Translations under genes and position numbers: made by a program
Part shown: piece after piece, positions 1-12,102 of the stretch
Layout: each line of letters begins with the position of its first letter
Numbering within the stretch: position 1 is the first letter of the stretch
Notes under the pieces: generated by a model
What the model was told of the DNA's origin: nothing
What the model saw: only the letters and a program-made list of their open reading frames with translations
The model's database searches: none
Assembly: GCF_008831285.2 (NCBI RefSeq)
Contig: NC_045151.1
Location: forward strand, 987,544-1,051,543
DNA: 64,000 nucleotides
Reading direction: 5' to 3'
From: Nymphaea colorata
Lineage: Eukaryota > Streptophyta > Magnoliopsida > Nymphaeales > Nymphaeaceae

Positions 1-300
1 CGTGAGAGATCGGCTCGACCCGTCCAGCCGTTCGAAAGAAGTCGAGTGGTCGGGCTCGACGTTTCCCCTTTCTGCGTGAGGCAGAGAGGGGAAACCAGCG
101 GCAGGGGGAGGGGCGCCCACCAGCCCCCACCCGCAATGATGGTGGGCGAGCGGCGGAGGGCGACTGTCCCTCGGTCCACGATCTGCGGTGGGAGGCAGTG
201 CGACGGGCGACGGTAGGTTGGACGGAGGCGCCACCAAGTTTTCCCTTTTTCGTCGAGTGGAATAGCTTCCAACGTCTCCACCTCCACCACCGGCCGTTAA
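1..300. other. GC-rich segment, possible 5' part of the zinc-knuckle gene
   Basis: This GC-rich stretch contrasts with the AT-rich DNA that follows. It contains an ATG pair at 136-141, an open frame and a GT donor-like site at 213, which would suit a first exon on the + strand. However, the resulting phase does not join cleanly to the candidate exon at 475-549, so I do not call a coding exon. It may be 5' UTR, promoter or part of a gene starting outside the window. Confidence 0.25.
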
Positions 301-474
301 GTTAGAAGATCGAATAAGCTTCTTTCATATTTTCACTTGATGGATCTTGCAGGAACAAGAATTTCACTGTTTTAAGCATAAATACTAAAATTACTAAATA
401 GTAGTTTTTGGGGAACAGACTTCAGCATAAACAGTCTCACAAACGTACACTGAATAATCAGACAAACATTTCAG

Positions 475-549
475 TCCATGCCAAGATTGTCCTGGCAGCT
501 GTTACCTGGTTATATGATCTGCATCTCCAAAGCCATCACTGAGATGCTG
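475..549 (+). CDS. candidate internal exon of the zinc-knuckle gene
   Basis: A 75-base block is flanked by an AG acceptor (473-474) and a strong GTAAGT donor (550). It reads openly as 25 residues including SWQLLPGYMICISKAITEML. From memory this resembles a segment found upstream of the zinc knuckles in plant CCHC family proteins. Its phase does not match the zinc-knuckle exon at 881 directly, so another exon may lie between, or one boundary is wrong. The assignment is therefore tentative. Confidence 0.35.
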
Positions 550-880
550 GTAAGTAGAACATTAAATAACGCCCGACTGTAAAATTTATGTTTAAAACGT
601 TTTTACGAATCCTGTCCAGTGAGACCTTTTAACAAATAAGGCCAGAAGATGGTACTACTTTTCTACTGCTACAAGATCTCTTTTTCTAGATATCAATCTT
701 TTTGGTCTCAAATTCTTGATCGACTCACATATGAAAGAAATTAATGGCAGCCGACATATGCTTCTACCATTCCTTATTAAAATGAAAGCTCTTAAAGTTG
801 AAAATTTCATTAAGTGCCACACCTCAGGTTCTCATTGTCCTTTGATGAACCCAGACTTGTGATTGTTTGTCCTTGTACAG

Positions 881-1242
881 GATTGAAGTTTTACTGCAGA
901 AATTGTGGGAAGGAAGGACACAGGAGGCATTATTGTCCAGAGCGAAAAGCAGGATCTTATGACAGTCGATATAAATGCAGCGTTTGTGGAGGACGAGGGC
1001 ATAATAGGAAGACATGTGATAAGTTTAAGGGGTCAGATGAAACGAAGAAACCGGAGCCAATGGTCCATCGATGCAGGATTTGTGGTGAAGTTGGCCATAA
1101 TCGTAGGAGATGTCCTAAGGTTACTCAACAGAGTGGCGCTTCAGGGGCTGGCTTATTGATTTCCAAGGGAGTCGGGTCTTATTCTTGTGGTATATGTTCA
1201 AGAAAAGGGCACAATGCTAGAACATGCAGAAATAGAACTTGA
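881..1242 (+). CDS. CCHC zinc-knuckle protein, terminal exon
   Basis: This is the last exon of a probable nucleic-acid-binding protein. The acceptor AG is at 879-880 and the stop at 1240-1242. The reading frame carries four CCHC knuckles with C-x2-C-x4-H-x4-C spacing: CRNCGKEGHRRHYC, CSVCGGRGHNRKTC, CRICGEVGHNRRRC and CGICSRKGHNARTC. They are separated by basic or Ser/Lys-rich linkers, and the last one ends four residues before the stop. Plant proteins with such arrays usually bind single-stranded RNA or DNA. The spacing of complete knuckles and the absence of reverse transcriptase nearby argue against a retroviral Gag origin. The 5' part of the gene is unresolved and may lie partly outside the window. 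The exact partner or substrate cannot be told from the sequence. Confidence 0.7.
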
Positions 1243-2564
1243 AGAACTATTTGTAGATGTTGTGCATCTCTTTCTCTCTCTCTCTCTCTCTTTCTCTCAT
1301 CTAGATTAAGTTGTTGCTTTTTGCACAAAAATTTTCAGTAGATCACCCACAGATTTTTGAAGAATTTTATCTCCACATGCTTCATAATTTTTTATGACCA
1401 AAATACTGCCATGAGGGCGTTTCGTAATAGGAATGATGCAGTCTTTGGAATGTAGTGTTCCAGACTGTTCAAATAAACGAAAGTGTTCCAAATAATACAA
1501 CATTCTTGTTATCAAACGTCTTCTATAGTACTAAGTATTGTTAAATTGGGTAAACATCAGAGTCATTTTTAAAAGTCTAAAAAACAATCACAAAAATACA
1601 AGTGCGCCTTTTCAAGCTTTAGTAAGTGAAAAGTATGATACGTAAGTGTAGAGAGAGAAAAAAAGAGAAAGGGAGGCAGAGAAACACGGTACTCAGACGA
1701 GAAGCCAAGGTTCCTCTATCTTCTGGGTTTAAAACATCTGATGGTTTTACTGGTTATCTGTCAACTACAACTAAAGTGTCACACTCACTATTATTTGTAG
1801 TCCAAAGACATAATGCCCATGAGAAATCAAATCCGCTGATGGGACTTCCACCCGACCGACTGACCATCCAGCTAACTACAGAGAGAGAGTGGTTAAACAA
1901 CTCTTTATTACAGTAAACGAATAGGTTATGTGTCCTAATTTTACCATTTTTGTCTCAACCATTTAGGCGCCCTCCTCATGACAGGACACTTTAGATAGTT
2001 TGTCAAACAACCCAAAACACACCCTTAATTACCGTGATTAAATGTCTTAGTTTTTGAAACATCTCACCACCACCTGACAAATTGTGGCTAGCTTTTCTGT
2101 CTTTCTGATTTTAGGTTATAAGAACAAAGGCTGCAGTGGAAGCCGGAAGCCATAACCATTAAAAAGAAAGTGGAAAAAATTAATCAACCATACACCTAGA
2201 AGTCAGCACAAGCAAAAGGAGAACAAATTAAGTAGCAATAAAAGAAAAAAAAATTATATGTATTTCTTATTCATACATACATATACAAACCCAACTCTTA
2301 GAAGGATCCAGAACAGATGCGTCGGATTGTGTTAGAATTGAATCAACTTGATCTATCTAAAAGAAAAGAGGGAGAACGAGAGCCAATGTGCATATGTAAC
2401 TAAATAGGCTTCCCAAAAATCGAGCATGACCGGTGGACCGGTGGTCTATACTCTATACAGTAGATCATTCGGATGATGAGTTTTATAAGCAGTTTTTGTT
2501 TCTCTAGACCGAGGCACCAACAGAAAGCAAGGTCCACTAAAATCATTTTCTACAGTGTAACTGT
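1243..2564. other. spacer between the convergent zinc-knuckle and TNL genes
   Basis: No gene is recognised here. It should contain the 3' UTRs of the two converging genes. A (CT)n microsatellite lies at about 1268-1298, and purine-rich tracts occur at about 1648-1685 and 2240-2255. The ORFs here are short and show no family resemblance. Confidence 0.6.
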
Positions 2565-5500
2565 TCATTTATCATCAAAAACAAACTTCTGGGGAAAAAT
2601 AAGACTCAGCCACTGCATACCCCGAAACAAACCCCATTCCTTTCTGTGCCTGTCCTCTATCACCATCGACCGCTCCTCATCCTGGTTCTGTACTTTTATC
2701 ACCAATCTCCACTGAACCAGCCACCTGTGGGTTTCCTCTTTGCAGTCAACATATTCGAGCCTTCTGTACTCTTGACCCTGCTCAAAGTAACCACCTAATT
2801 TCTTCGTTGTTTCTGATATCTCATAGTATTCCTCATCTTTATACTCTTCCTCGCCTCTTCCCTTCACAAACAGATACTGCAAGTTTTTCATTTTTGCCAG
2901 GTCTAGGGTCACCAACTTAGTGCAGTTGCATATACCCAATGCTGTGAGCTTCTCGAGCAACTCTATGGAAGAGGGAAACTCTTGAATACCTGTTTCTGAG
3001 ACATCAAGGTCGGCCAGGTTCTTCATTTTACCAATTAATTCAGGCAAGGTAGTTAAGGACTCACATCCACCTAAGTTTAGCTCCTCAAGACTGATCAAGT
3101 TTCCAATTGATTCAGGTAGGTTCTTCAACTCAAAGCACTTGAACAACAGCAGTCTCTTCAACTTGGAGAGCGATCCTATGGAATCAGGAAGCTCCTCAAC
3201 GTCAGACCAAGAGAGATCAAGTTCAACTAGGTTGGTCATGTTGCCAATACAGTCAGGAAGCTCTTCAAGGCCGCTCCATGCAATGTTAAGTTCACTCATG
3301 TTTTTCATACAACCAATGAAATCAGGCAACCTCGCTGACAAGTTGCATTCACTCCAATCCAGCTTCTCAAGGTTGGTTAACCTCTGAAATGTATCAGGCA
3401 AGCCTCTAAGTTTTGTACATTTGTTTATCTTCAAGACCTTCAGGTTGTCAAGATATCCAATGGAATCAGGAAGCTCCTTAAGACAAGTTTCTGAGAGGAT
3501 GAGCTCAGTCAGATTCTCCATATTGCCAATAGAATCAGGTAATCTTTCTAGTGACTTACATTGATTTAGGTCCAATTTCTGGAACTGTGTCAGCCTCAGA
3601 AATGTCTCAGGCAACCCACTCAGCATCTCACAGCATGACAAAGACAATTTATTCAGTTTCTCCAGTGATCCTATGGATTCAGGAAGCTCTTCAATGCCTG
3701 TGCTCTGCAGATGAAGCGTCGACAAACCTCTCAGATTCCCAATAGAAGCAGGCAACTTCCTTAGTAGCTCACAGCCACTCAAGTTTAACTCTTCAAGTTT
3801 GACCAACCTCCCTAGTTGTTCTGGGAGGGCTTTAAGCTTCTTGCAGTCAAACAGTCGAAAAATCCTTAACTTCTCAAGAGATACTATGGAATCAGGGAGT
3901 TCTTGAATATCAGTTGATGCAACATTAAGTGATGAAAGATCCGTCAGGCTGCAAATAGAATCGGGCAGTTTTCTTAGTGACTGACAGAAGCACAAGTTCA
4001 AATTCTTGAGTTTTGTTGCCCGTCCAAGTGAACCTGGTAGCTTCTGCAGTTGTCTACACCAAAACATATCCAACTCAACCAGTCTTGTAAGTTCACCAAT
4101 TGATTCATGGATCATCACCAATTCCATGCACCAACTGAGAGACAACTTTTCTAGCATAGGCAGAGCAGAAAAATCAGGAGTGCATTTCAGATTAAAGCAA
4201 TCACTCAAATCAAGAACTCTTAATCCATTGTAGACCTGAAAATTAAAGCATCCTCATAAGAAAACCATCCACATTCTTGAAGAACATGAAAATTTGAATA
4301 TAATCTATAGCTACACTGTAACATAATAAAAGCATGCTGCTTTTGCAGTTTCCACTATCTGTAACTTCAGCTTCAATTTTTCCACATTTATGGTTATATC
4401 ATGTTTTAACAGGCAAGTCAAATCATATTTATCCTTTAGCATCCTACAGGGCACACCATTCGTTTAATTTAGAGAGCAGCCTCACACATAAGGACCCCTT
4501 GAGGACTGCATTTTTTTTGAAATGATTCCAGGTTGTGTCAACAATTACAAAATAGTCTGGGGTTCCGGCCCTACTGGCACCAAATAATACCAGTCATGAG
4601 AGCGTTCACTAAGACACCACAACTTTAATCATCACCTCTGTTCCTTAGCACAACCTTACCAACGGCAATTTAGGTGATACTGAAAAGTAGCATGGAGTGA
4701 AATATATGGACATTGTAAATGTGAAAGTTCAGCACTTGATGTTATGCAGGGAATAAAAAGAAAACAGCTTGATTACATCTGATGCTAGTTTCCAATTCCA
4801 GTATGAGAAAAAAGAATAATTTGTATGTTGGAGATATATTGAGGCTAACCTTGTTTCTCGAGAACATGTTGTCATTCCATACTTGGACCATCTTACCTTG
4901 AGACAGATCAAGCACTGCAACTTTCCCAAGGCCAAAATCATCTGGCAGCATTTTCAGTGGGCAACCATGCCACTCTAACCATCTCAATTCTGCTGGCATG
5001 AATCTATATTGACCAATGAAATTTGAAAAATTGGCGCGAAGAAGCCTTAGACTGGTCAGCTTCCTAAATGAATCGACGCTAAAATCTCTCACTGGATCTC
5101 TTTTGAAATCAATCCCCATGCCTTCAAGATCTTCTCCTCCCTGTAGCAAAACAAGTAAACTATTGAGAAATGATGAATTAATAAAATACAAGAAAAGGAC
5201 TTGGCTATGAAACTCTGCAATGTTTCACCTTTTGGTTGTCCAGTACATCCAACACTTCTTCATGAACCCATAGCCTGCTACGTTTACTAGGATCTAAGGG
5301 GTTTTCTTCGCGAACAATTCCTCTTCCCATGTCTCTAAGTTGGTCATGCATTTCCAATCTATCATGTTCATCAATTTTAATGAGACATCTTTGCATCAAT
5401 GTTTTGATTTCTATCCTTGGAAAGAAGCCACATGCTTGCCATATGGTAATTGCAGTTTCTCTGTTCATACCAATAAAAAAACATGCAATATCAAGAAATA

Positions 5501-7593
5501 TTCCCTTTTCATCTTCATCAAGTTCATCATAACTTATTCTCAACCTCTGTTGGACGTCATCAAATGGGATTAGTTCAAGTGTTTCCCACATCTGTTCCCA
5601 ATCCTTGGGGTTCTTTTTATCAAACAAAAACGAACCAAACACTTCCACTGCTAAAGGAAGCCCACCTGCTGCCGCTACAATTTTCTCAGAGAGATCCACA
5701 TAACCTTCAGGTGGTTCCTCTCTTCCAAATGCATGATGACTGAAAAGCAGCATGGATTCAGTATCGTTTAACTCATTAACCTGGTACCTTTCTTGTACCT
5801 TAAGTTTATGGACATTCATAACGTGCTCATATTTTGTCGTCATAATGATTCTACTTCCCGCTTGAAACCAATCTCGTGCACCAGCTAAAGCATCAAGCTG
5901 GTACTTTTGATCCACATCATCAAGGACAATGAGAACCTTTTTGGAATGGAATCTGCCTTTTATCACAGCAATACCTTGACTAACGTCATTTACTTTTACT
6001 TCGAACTTCAAAACATCCGAAATAAGTTTTTCTTGCATAGAGGTCATTCCTCCATACTGCTTGGACGTGTCCCTGACATTCGGAATGAAGCATCCAGCAT
6101 CAAAATTTGTAAAGATGCGATTGTAAATGGTCTTAGCTAATGTTGTCTTTCCGATCCCGCCCATTCCATGTATCCCAATCATTCTCACATCTTTAACTCC
6201 AATACCCAATAACTCCATTATTGCATCTACCCGAGATTCAATTCCAACAAGGTACCTAGAAACTTCGACCGTAGCATTGCTGAACTCACTCAAAACCCGT
6301 TTAACAATCAACTGGATAAACTTGTCCTCATGGCTGCAAATATTCAAAACTAAACAATCACCACACATGCAAGTATTAGGTAATATCAATGTGGCGTGCC
6401 ATCTCAATTTATTTCTCTCTTATTATGAGACAGATAAATGTTTTCAAATGCATAGTACTAACAGAACGCATATGTTCTGAAAACTTTGATCTCTTAATGG
6501 GGCCAATTCCATATTGAAATTCTGACATGGTAGTTTGTCTTATTTTTCTTAACCATCGTTTAGATTTCCGCACGTGCAAGTCTTCAGCATATGCACAGAA
6601 AAATGACAGTGGTCCATAAAGTGCAACCAAAGATCTTAGATACCTTTATGAATGTAAAGATCCTTTAACTTGTGATTGCTTGTAACAAGCGTGCAAACTA
6701 CAAACATAAGTTGAAGAATTACTGCTGCAACTCCTCGGTCCCTGACTAAATAGACATGCACCTCGTACACCACGCAGTTTAGGGAAAACCGGGTCGTTAA
6801 CTCACTCCGTCTTCATGACTTTGGTTACCAAGTCGCTAATAAGGCTCTGCTTAGGAGTTCGTTCATATGAAAATATGGTTTCCATGTATGGTGAAAGCAT
6901 GATTTTCAAATTTATGGAGTTGTTAACCCCACAAGCCTTTTGCTAGCTCTTTGCGGTGAGTGGTAGACTTTCAAACTTGAACTTTTTTATTAGATTATTA
7001 AAGTTAGCCGTTTTCTGAATTTCATAACAACAAAATCTAAAGTGCGGCGAAGGTCGATTGTACGATCTTCATATAGAACGCCAGTGACAAGATCTTGAGT
7101 TTACGCCAGAAATCATAAATTACAGTTTTCTTTCTCCTAACCTAGGTCCGACAATTGAGAGATGAAGGGCGCACCTTTTATCGTCGTCGACGGAAAGGAC
7201 GTAGCCGACGATTTCACCCGCCTCGCTCAACGCCTCCCTCCACTCCCTCACGTCCTTCTCTTCGGATTGGACCTCATGCATCTTGAACGCTACTTCAAAA
7301 TGCCCTTTCTGGCGTCGGACATCCGATGGATCGACGCGATAGAAGACGGGAAGGATCTTGACGGCCTTCCCGCTCCTCACAACGCTAGCCAGATCGACAA
7401 GGCACCGCCGGCTGTCGGCATAGGATCTAGAGATGACAGGAATGCAGACGCGAGCCGATCCCTCGGCGACCACACTGACGGCCCTGTGACGGAGGGCGTC
7501 GTGTAGGCGAGCCGCGAAGCTGCCGACTCCAGCGTCGTCCCCCTCCTCTCTGCTGAAGCTGAGAAAGACTTCCACCGATGCAGGTGGACCCAT
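2565..7593 (-). CDS. TIR-NBS-LRR (TNL) disease-resistance protein
   Basis: Intracellular immune receptor. Four exons join in frame: 7593-7175 (TIR), 6333-5229 (NB-ARC), 5140-4850 (linker) and 4235-2565 (LRR), giving 1,161 residues. All introns have GT/AG ends, and the order and phases fit the classic TNL structure. The TIR begins VEVFLSFSREE and contains IPVISRSYADS and FYRVDPSDVR. NB-ARC motifs are GMGGIGKTTLA (P-loop), VLIVLDDVD (kinase 2), GSRIIMTTK (RNBS-B), GGLPLA and MHD. About 17 regular LRRs of the LPDSIG..L..L.L..C type follow, then a C-terminal tail of roughly 80 residues with no clear domain. The start is the only in-frame ATG of exon 1; the frame is open further 5' but has no upstream ATG. 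The TIR lacks about 20 residues including the BB-loop. The gene is otherwise intact and is probably a functional NLR or a signalling-altered one. Confidence 0.92.
6334..7174 (-). other. intron 1 of the TNL gene
   Basis: This 841-base intron lies between the TIR and NB-ARC exons. The donor GT is at 7174-7173, and the acceptor TTTGCAG reads into 6334. Joining the flanking exons restores a Ser codon split 2+1. No gene or recognisable repeat is seen inside. Confidence 0.8.
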
Positions 7594-7695
7594 GGACGGT
7601 GTTCGGTCGGAGTATCCCCGTGCACTCGCAGGAAGTGAGAGTTCCGGCTGAGGGGTGCATGAGGAGCGCGTGCGTGGTGAGTGCACGTCAACCAA

Positions 7696-9850
7696 ATATG
7701 TTTGTTTCTTTTATCAAAATTTTCATAAAAGTTGAACAGAATTTCTACCTTTACAGTAGAATACTACGTATTCAAACGTGAGCCTAAAAGCAAAGGCTTT
7801 ACAACCTCACGCTATCTCTAGGCCTCACATTCATCTTTCTTCACAAATATAATGGAAAGGAAAAATGAAAATGACGAAGAACCAAGACTCACCACCGATT
7901 CTGAAGTTTCCATGAAGTCGTATACCATGTGGGATCCTGTTCTTTTGTTCATCGACTCTTCAATACCAAGTGAAGGAGCATTTCCCCCCGTGGCTTTTAG
8001 CCAAATATCTTATAAACCATGTAGATTACATCTATGCAATGAAATTTAAAGATATATAATTTTACATAAAAACTGCATGGGTACTCAGCTTGAGACTCGA
8101 GCATATCCCTAACTACAACTTGGTATATCTCCAAGTCTTTGAAACCAATTATCTATGAATATGAATGATACTGCTAGACATGGTTTTCATAGGCAAGTTT
8201 AGAGTAATGTCCATTAGCAATAAACAGCTTTGATATTCTAATAAGAATGAGGATTTCGTTAACAGTTGATTTATATTTGAATCAGATCTGATTCAAAGGG
8301 CTTTAGCATTTTTGCTCAAATGGGAGAATGGGAAACTTTCACCAATTGACAGACTCAATAATCAACATCAACCTCCTTTTGGGGTTTCACTCCATCAATC
8401 AAGAAAGGGAAACGTTGAGAGTCTTATCATCTTGTAAGGCAAAGAGGACTTGCTTTTACTCAATGTGGAGCTTCCAACTACTCTCTGAATTTTACATTGG
8501 GAGGTTGACCCTATTTAGCAAGAATATGAGATACAAATAGGGACTCCACAAATTAAAGGTTTAAGCTAGAAAGGAAGTCTATCATCCATTTCAGATTTTG
8601 ATAAAATAAGCCCTCTTATCAACTAGCTGTGTTAGAAGAAAAAGCATGATCAACTAAGGAGTTACCATAATAGCAGACCCATCAACCTTGACGTTTATTT
8701 CCAAAAAAACCATTAATTTCTAAAGGAGTCTAATGCACTTTGAAGACCTTAAGAGTCTGTTCCTAACCGCCAAGCACCATCAGGTCATCTTCATCGCAAC
8801 TTGACACCAGAAACTTGACCATCCACAATCAGAATTCCACGGTCAGTAAGAAGCAAAGATCCTCAAAACGCTGTTTAAGCAAGAATAGTATGGTACCCTT
8901 TATCACTCAAAAATCTTTTATTAAAATTGGCTTTGATGTTATTGCATATTTTGCCCAGTTTCTTAAGCTTCTAATTCCATCGTAGACATTTTTTAAGTAA
9001 TCTTCATCCGTTTTGGAAACCAGAAAACTAAAGACCGTCTCAGTAGCCATCCATAAGCAAAACAGCAACAGTTAGTTCCTTTAAGAACATTAAGCTGTCA
9101 GGTTACATCATTTAATGAAGACAATAATAATTAAATGAAGCAAGGCTCTTGGTTGAACTCCCACAGTGTGATTCAAGCTCCTTGACGATCATTCAGAAAC
9201 TCAACGTTGAACCTTTTACAGGTTCTGCTCCAGTTCTGCTCCAAAACCAACATCAATGCCTTCACAAATGACAGGTCCCCGGAAATAGACAAGATAATAT
9301 AAGTAAACAACAAATGAGAGAGAGAGAGAGACTTGCTTATACCCCTGCCCGTCCTTATTGGCCCTCCAAGTTCCAACACCATTTTGTGGAATCCCTAACC
9401 TCCTATGCTTGCCACCAACTAGAAAACCATTTTCTTCTCCTTAAAACCATCAACTGAGAAGCACGTCATGCATTTAACTGATTACTTTTCGCACCTTCAA
9501 CCATAACTGTACAGGCATATAATGATACATGGACATGAAAGCAGTAGATAACCCATGCTTAAAATGAAATGACATTTCAAAAATGTGCAATGTGCGAGAA
9601 CAATTGATGCCACACCCTTTTGCATCTTTCTGAGAGTGAGTCTCAGGTCTGATAATATTACCTTAAGGCGCAACTTGGAACAAGTTGCAACAGGAAAATC
9701 AGACCATGGTTATGCTTAGTCTTCCAAACTAGAGAGACCACTTACTAGTCACATATACGACTTTTACCTCCAACCCAGGGCCAGGGCTACAGCCTAAGGA
9801 TAAGACAGTGCTACATAATCTTATCTTAGATAAATGCTCATTTTAGACAA
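7696..9850. other. spacer with no recognised gene
   Basis: AT-rich DNA between the TNL start and the DUF1664 3' end. It should hold the TNL promoter (upstream of 7593 on the minus strand). The only open frames are short and have no family resemblance. A short GA tract lies at about 9315-9331. Confidence 0.55.
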
Positions 9851-9883
9851 ACTATCTGGTGGACAATAACATTAAAAAAGATG

Positions 9884-12102
9884 TGAGGAAAGTGCAAGAC
9901 TGAAACCTTGTCAAGCCTTTGAAGTTATTTTCAGATTCATCAATGCCATTCTGAAGCATTGCATTTGTTTTCGACTTCTCATCTGTCCCTGATTTTATGG
10001 TATCAGCTGTATATTGAAGTCCCTGAAAAAGAAAAAAAAAAGTGCTCACACAGAAGAATAGAATACAAAACATTGTGCACATTGATTTGGATGTAAAATA
10101 AGAGAAAGGTGGATGTGGACAAACCTTAGCACTCACACCATCTGTGAATCCCTGGAGACGCGTGGAAGTTTTTGGCCGCCCCTGAACATTGACAGAGCGC
10201 AATCAAGACATACTATATATATGCACGCACACACAGCATCATGGAGAGAGAGAGAGAGAGAGAGCAGCTTCTGGAGATTAAAAGTTGAAAACATGACTCA
10301 TGATCATTATCAACAAGGATGGATTAGAACTTAAAAATCTCTTAAAGGATTCCATGCTTGATAAATTGATCACACCAACCCTCTTCCATTAGTTGTCCAG
10401 ATGAGTCAAGAACTATTTCGTGAAAAGGGAATTACAAAACATGAAAAGTCACTGACCCAGGTGGAAGGGGAAGCAAAGGAAAAGATTGGCAATAACCTGC
10501 CATGCATGTCCAGAGAAACCCCTCACAATTACAAGTTGCTGCCTAATCAAAGGATAGCCCTTGGAGTTACTTTCTTTGAATAAAGAACAGGATGTCTCAG
10601 AATATAAAAGGTGCAGAGAAAAGTTTTTGAGGCTATGGAATCCCATGGTAGAAAGAAGAAAGAACATACGAAAAATCCCATGTGCCAATTTTTAAGACTT
10701 GAAAATTCATGTTTTTATGTCTAAAGGTCTAGTACATCACTTTCATCAGATAAGTCATGCTGAATGTGGAAACAGTTTGTGGTAAACACCACTACCTGGG
10801 TTCAGCTTCAACAATGTGAAAAGCCCTAAACTCACACGCTAACAACCCTAATCACAGATTAGGGCATCCCTCCCAGAAGGACACACAACTCAAACCATTG
10901 TGATGCCCCTAATCGCAGCCCCAACCCTTTATTTATAGCCAATCCCAGTTCAGGACAATGGATCCATGATCCAAGATCCAGTGACTATCAGTCTGAGTGC
11001 AATAATACAACCTATGGTTACCACAGCTTGGATATAGCTATTCCAAAAGCAACATATAATTACTAATACACACACACACACGTCTTTATATATAAAAGAG
11101 AGAGGATTCTTATTTTTAAAAAAATCTTCTTTTATGTCTAATTTCAATGAGATTGCAGTATCGGGCGAGGTTTTATGACAATTGACAAGAATTGCCCTCC
11201 AATTCCTTTTCTGGATGCTTTGTATACAAGGACACAAGGTGTTGGACATCCAATTCCGATTTTGCATGTTAGGAGAAATGAAGTGCCACATCGCATGTCA
11301 AGGAGTTTCAGTTTTCACTGTTGGTGTTTCAAAAGTGTTGGATGCTGACGGATGTCAAGGTAAGACAAGAGGAAGACCTTCCTGTTGGGATTTCTCCCAT
11401 CATGCATATACAAAACCAAACGTATATACCTTAAAACAGGATCATGCTCATGCTAAATCATTGAATTAAACAAAACCTTAAACTTAAAGTGGAAGTGTAC
11501 CTGAATCCATCTGATCTGATACACGGGAAGATCGCAGCAGGGTCTTCCAGGGTACGTGCGGCGTGCTTGAGGTCTCTCTCAGATGGGGAAGAGGAAAACC
11601 CTAGAAACCAATGTTTCAGGCAACCATTGCACGACCCCAGGGACCACTACCATTTTATAATAAGGACAATTACAGATTCCACCCATCAAAGAGTCCGTAA
11701 TTCCATACTAGTATCTATACATTTTAAAATTGCCTCATACCATCTAAAAGGACGTAATATCCCGAAATGCAATCACTTAAGCGGATATTTACATTAAGAC
11801 AACCATAATGTCCGAAATTCCTCATAGACATATGCAGGCCCACCAAAAGATCTTACACTTCCCCCTCAATCCAACTGCATATCAGAATCTGACCAAGCGC
11901 ACATATTTGTCGAGCAAAACCGGCATACAGATTGTTTATGGTCAGAAGCACTTGATGAAAGCACCATATGTAACAAAGAAAGACTGATGTTTGATTTCAG
12001 GTATTTCTTATATATCTTACCTTTAAAAAACTCTGCCATTTTCCCATCTTTTGCACCTCCAACAAATTGACACAAGTACCACACCCCAACATTTGCAAAA
12101 TC
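9884..12102 (-). CDS. DUF1664 family protein, C-terminal exons only
   Basis: Three exons of a plant DUF1664 coiled-coil/membrane-anchored protein of unknown function. They are 12102-12021 (DFANVGVWYLCQFVGGAKDG...), 10181-10125 (GRPKTSTRLQGFTDGVSAK) and 10022 to about 9884 (GLQYTADTIKSGTDEKSK...). The Gly-Val-Trp-Tyr-Leu-Cys block and the GLQ(F/Y)xADTIKSG block match, from memory, conserved blocks near the C-terminus of the family. Each exon has clear AG and GT boundaries except the last, which either splices at about 9884 or reads on to a stop at 9852. Phase between the first two exons does not match, so one exon is missed or lost. No N-terminal exons lie upstream on this strand; matching N-terminal exons occur on the + strand at 50.3-52.5 kb. 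A solo LTR sits in the intron. Confidence 0.6.
11383..11857 (-). mobile_element. solo LTR (475 bp) in a DUF1664 intron
   Basis: On the minus strand it begins TGTAAGATC and ends ATCCCAACA, the usual TG...CA LTR ends. It is flanked by a perfect 5-bp direct repeat CTTCC at 11378-11382 and 11858-11862. No internal retrotransposon sequence adjoins either end, so it is a solo LTR left by LTR-LTR recombination. Size and ends would suit a Ty1/copia element, but the family is not proven. Confidence 0.8.

Noticed and set aside
7594..7695. Longer N-terminus for the TNL
   Set aside because: The frame is open to 7695 but that start is TTG, not ATG; the ATG at 7593 directly precedes the TIR domain.
10950..11291. 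113-residue minus-strand frame
   Set aside because: Next to the solo LTR, with no family resemblance and no splice or codon evidence of a gene.
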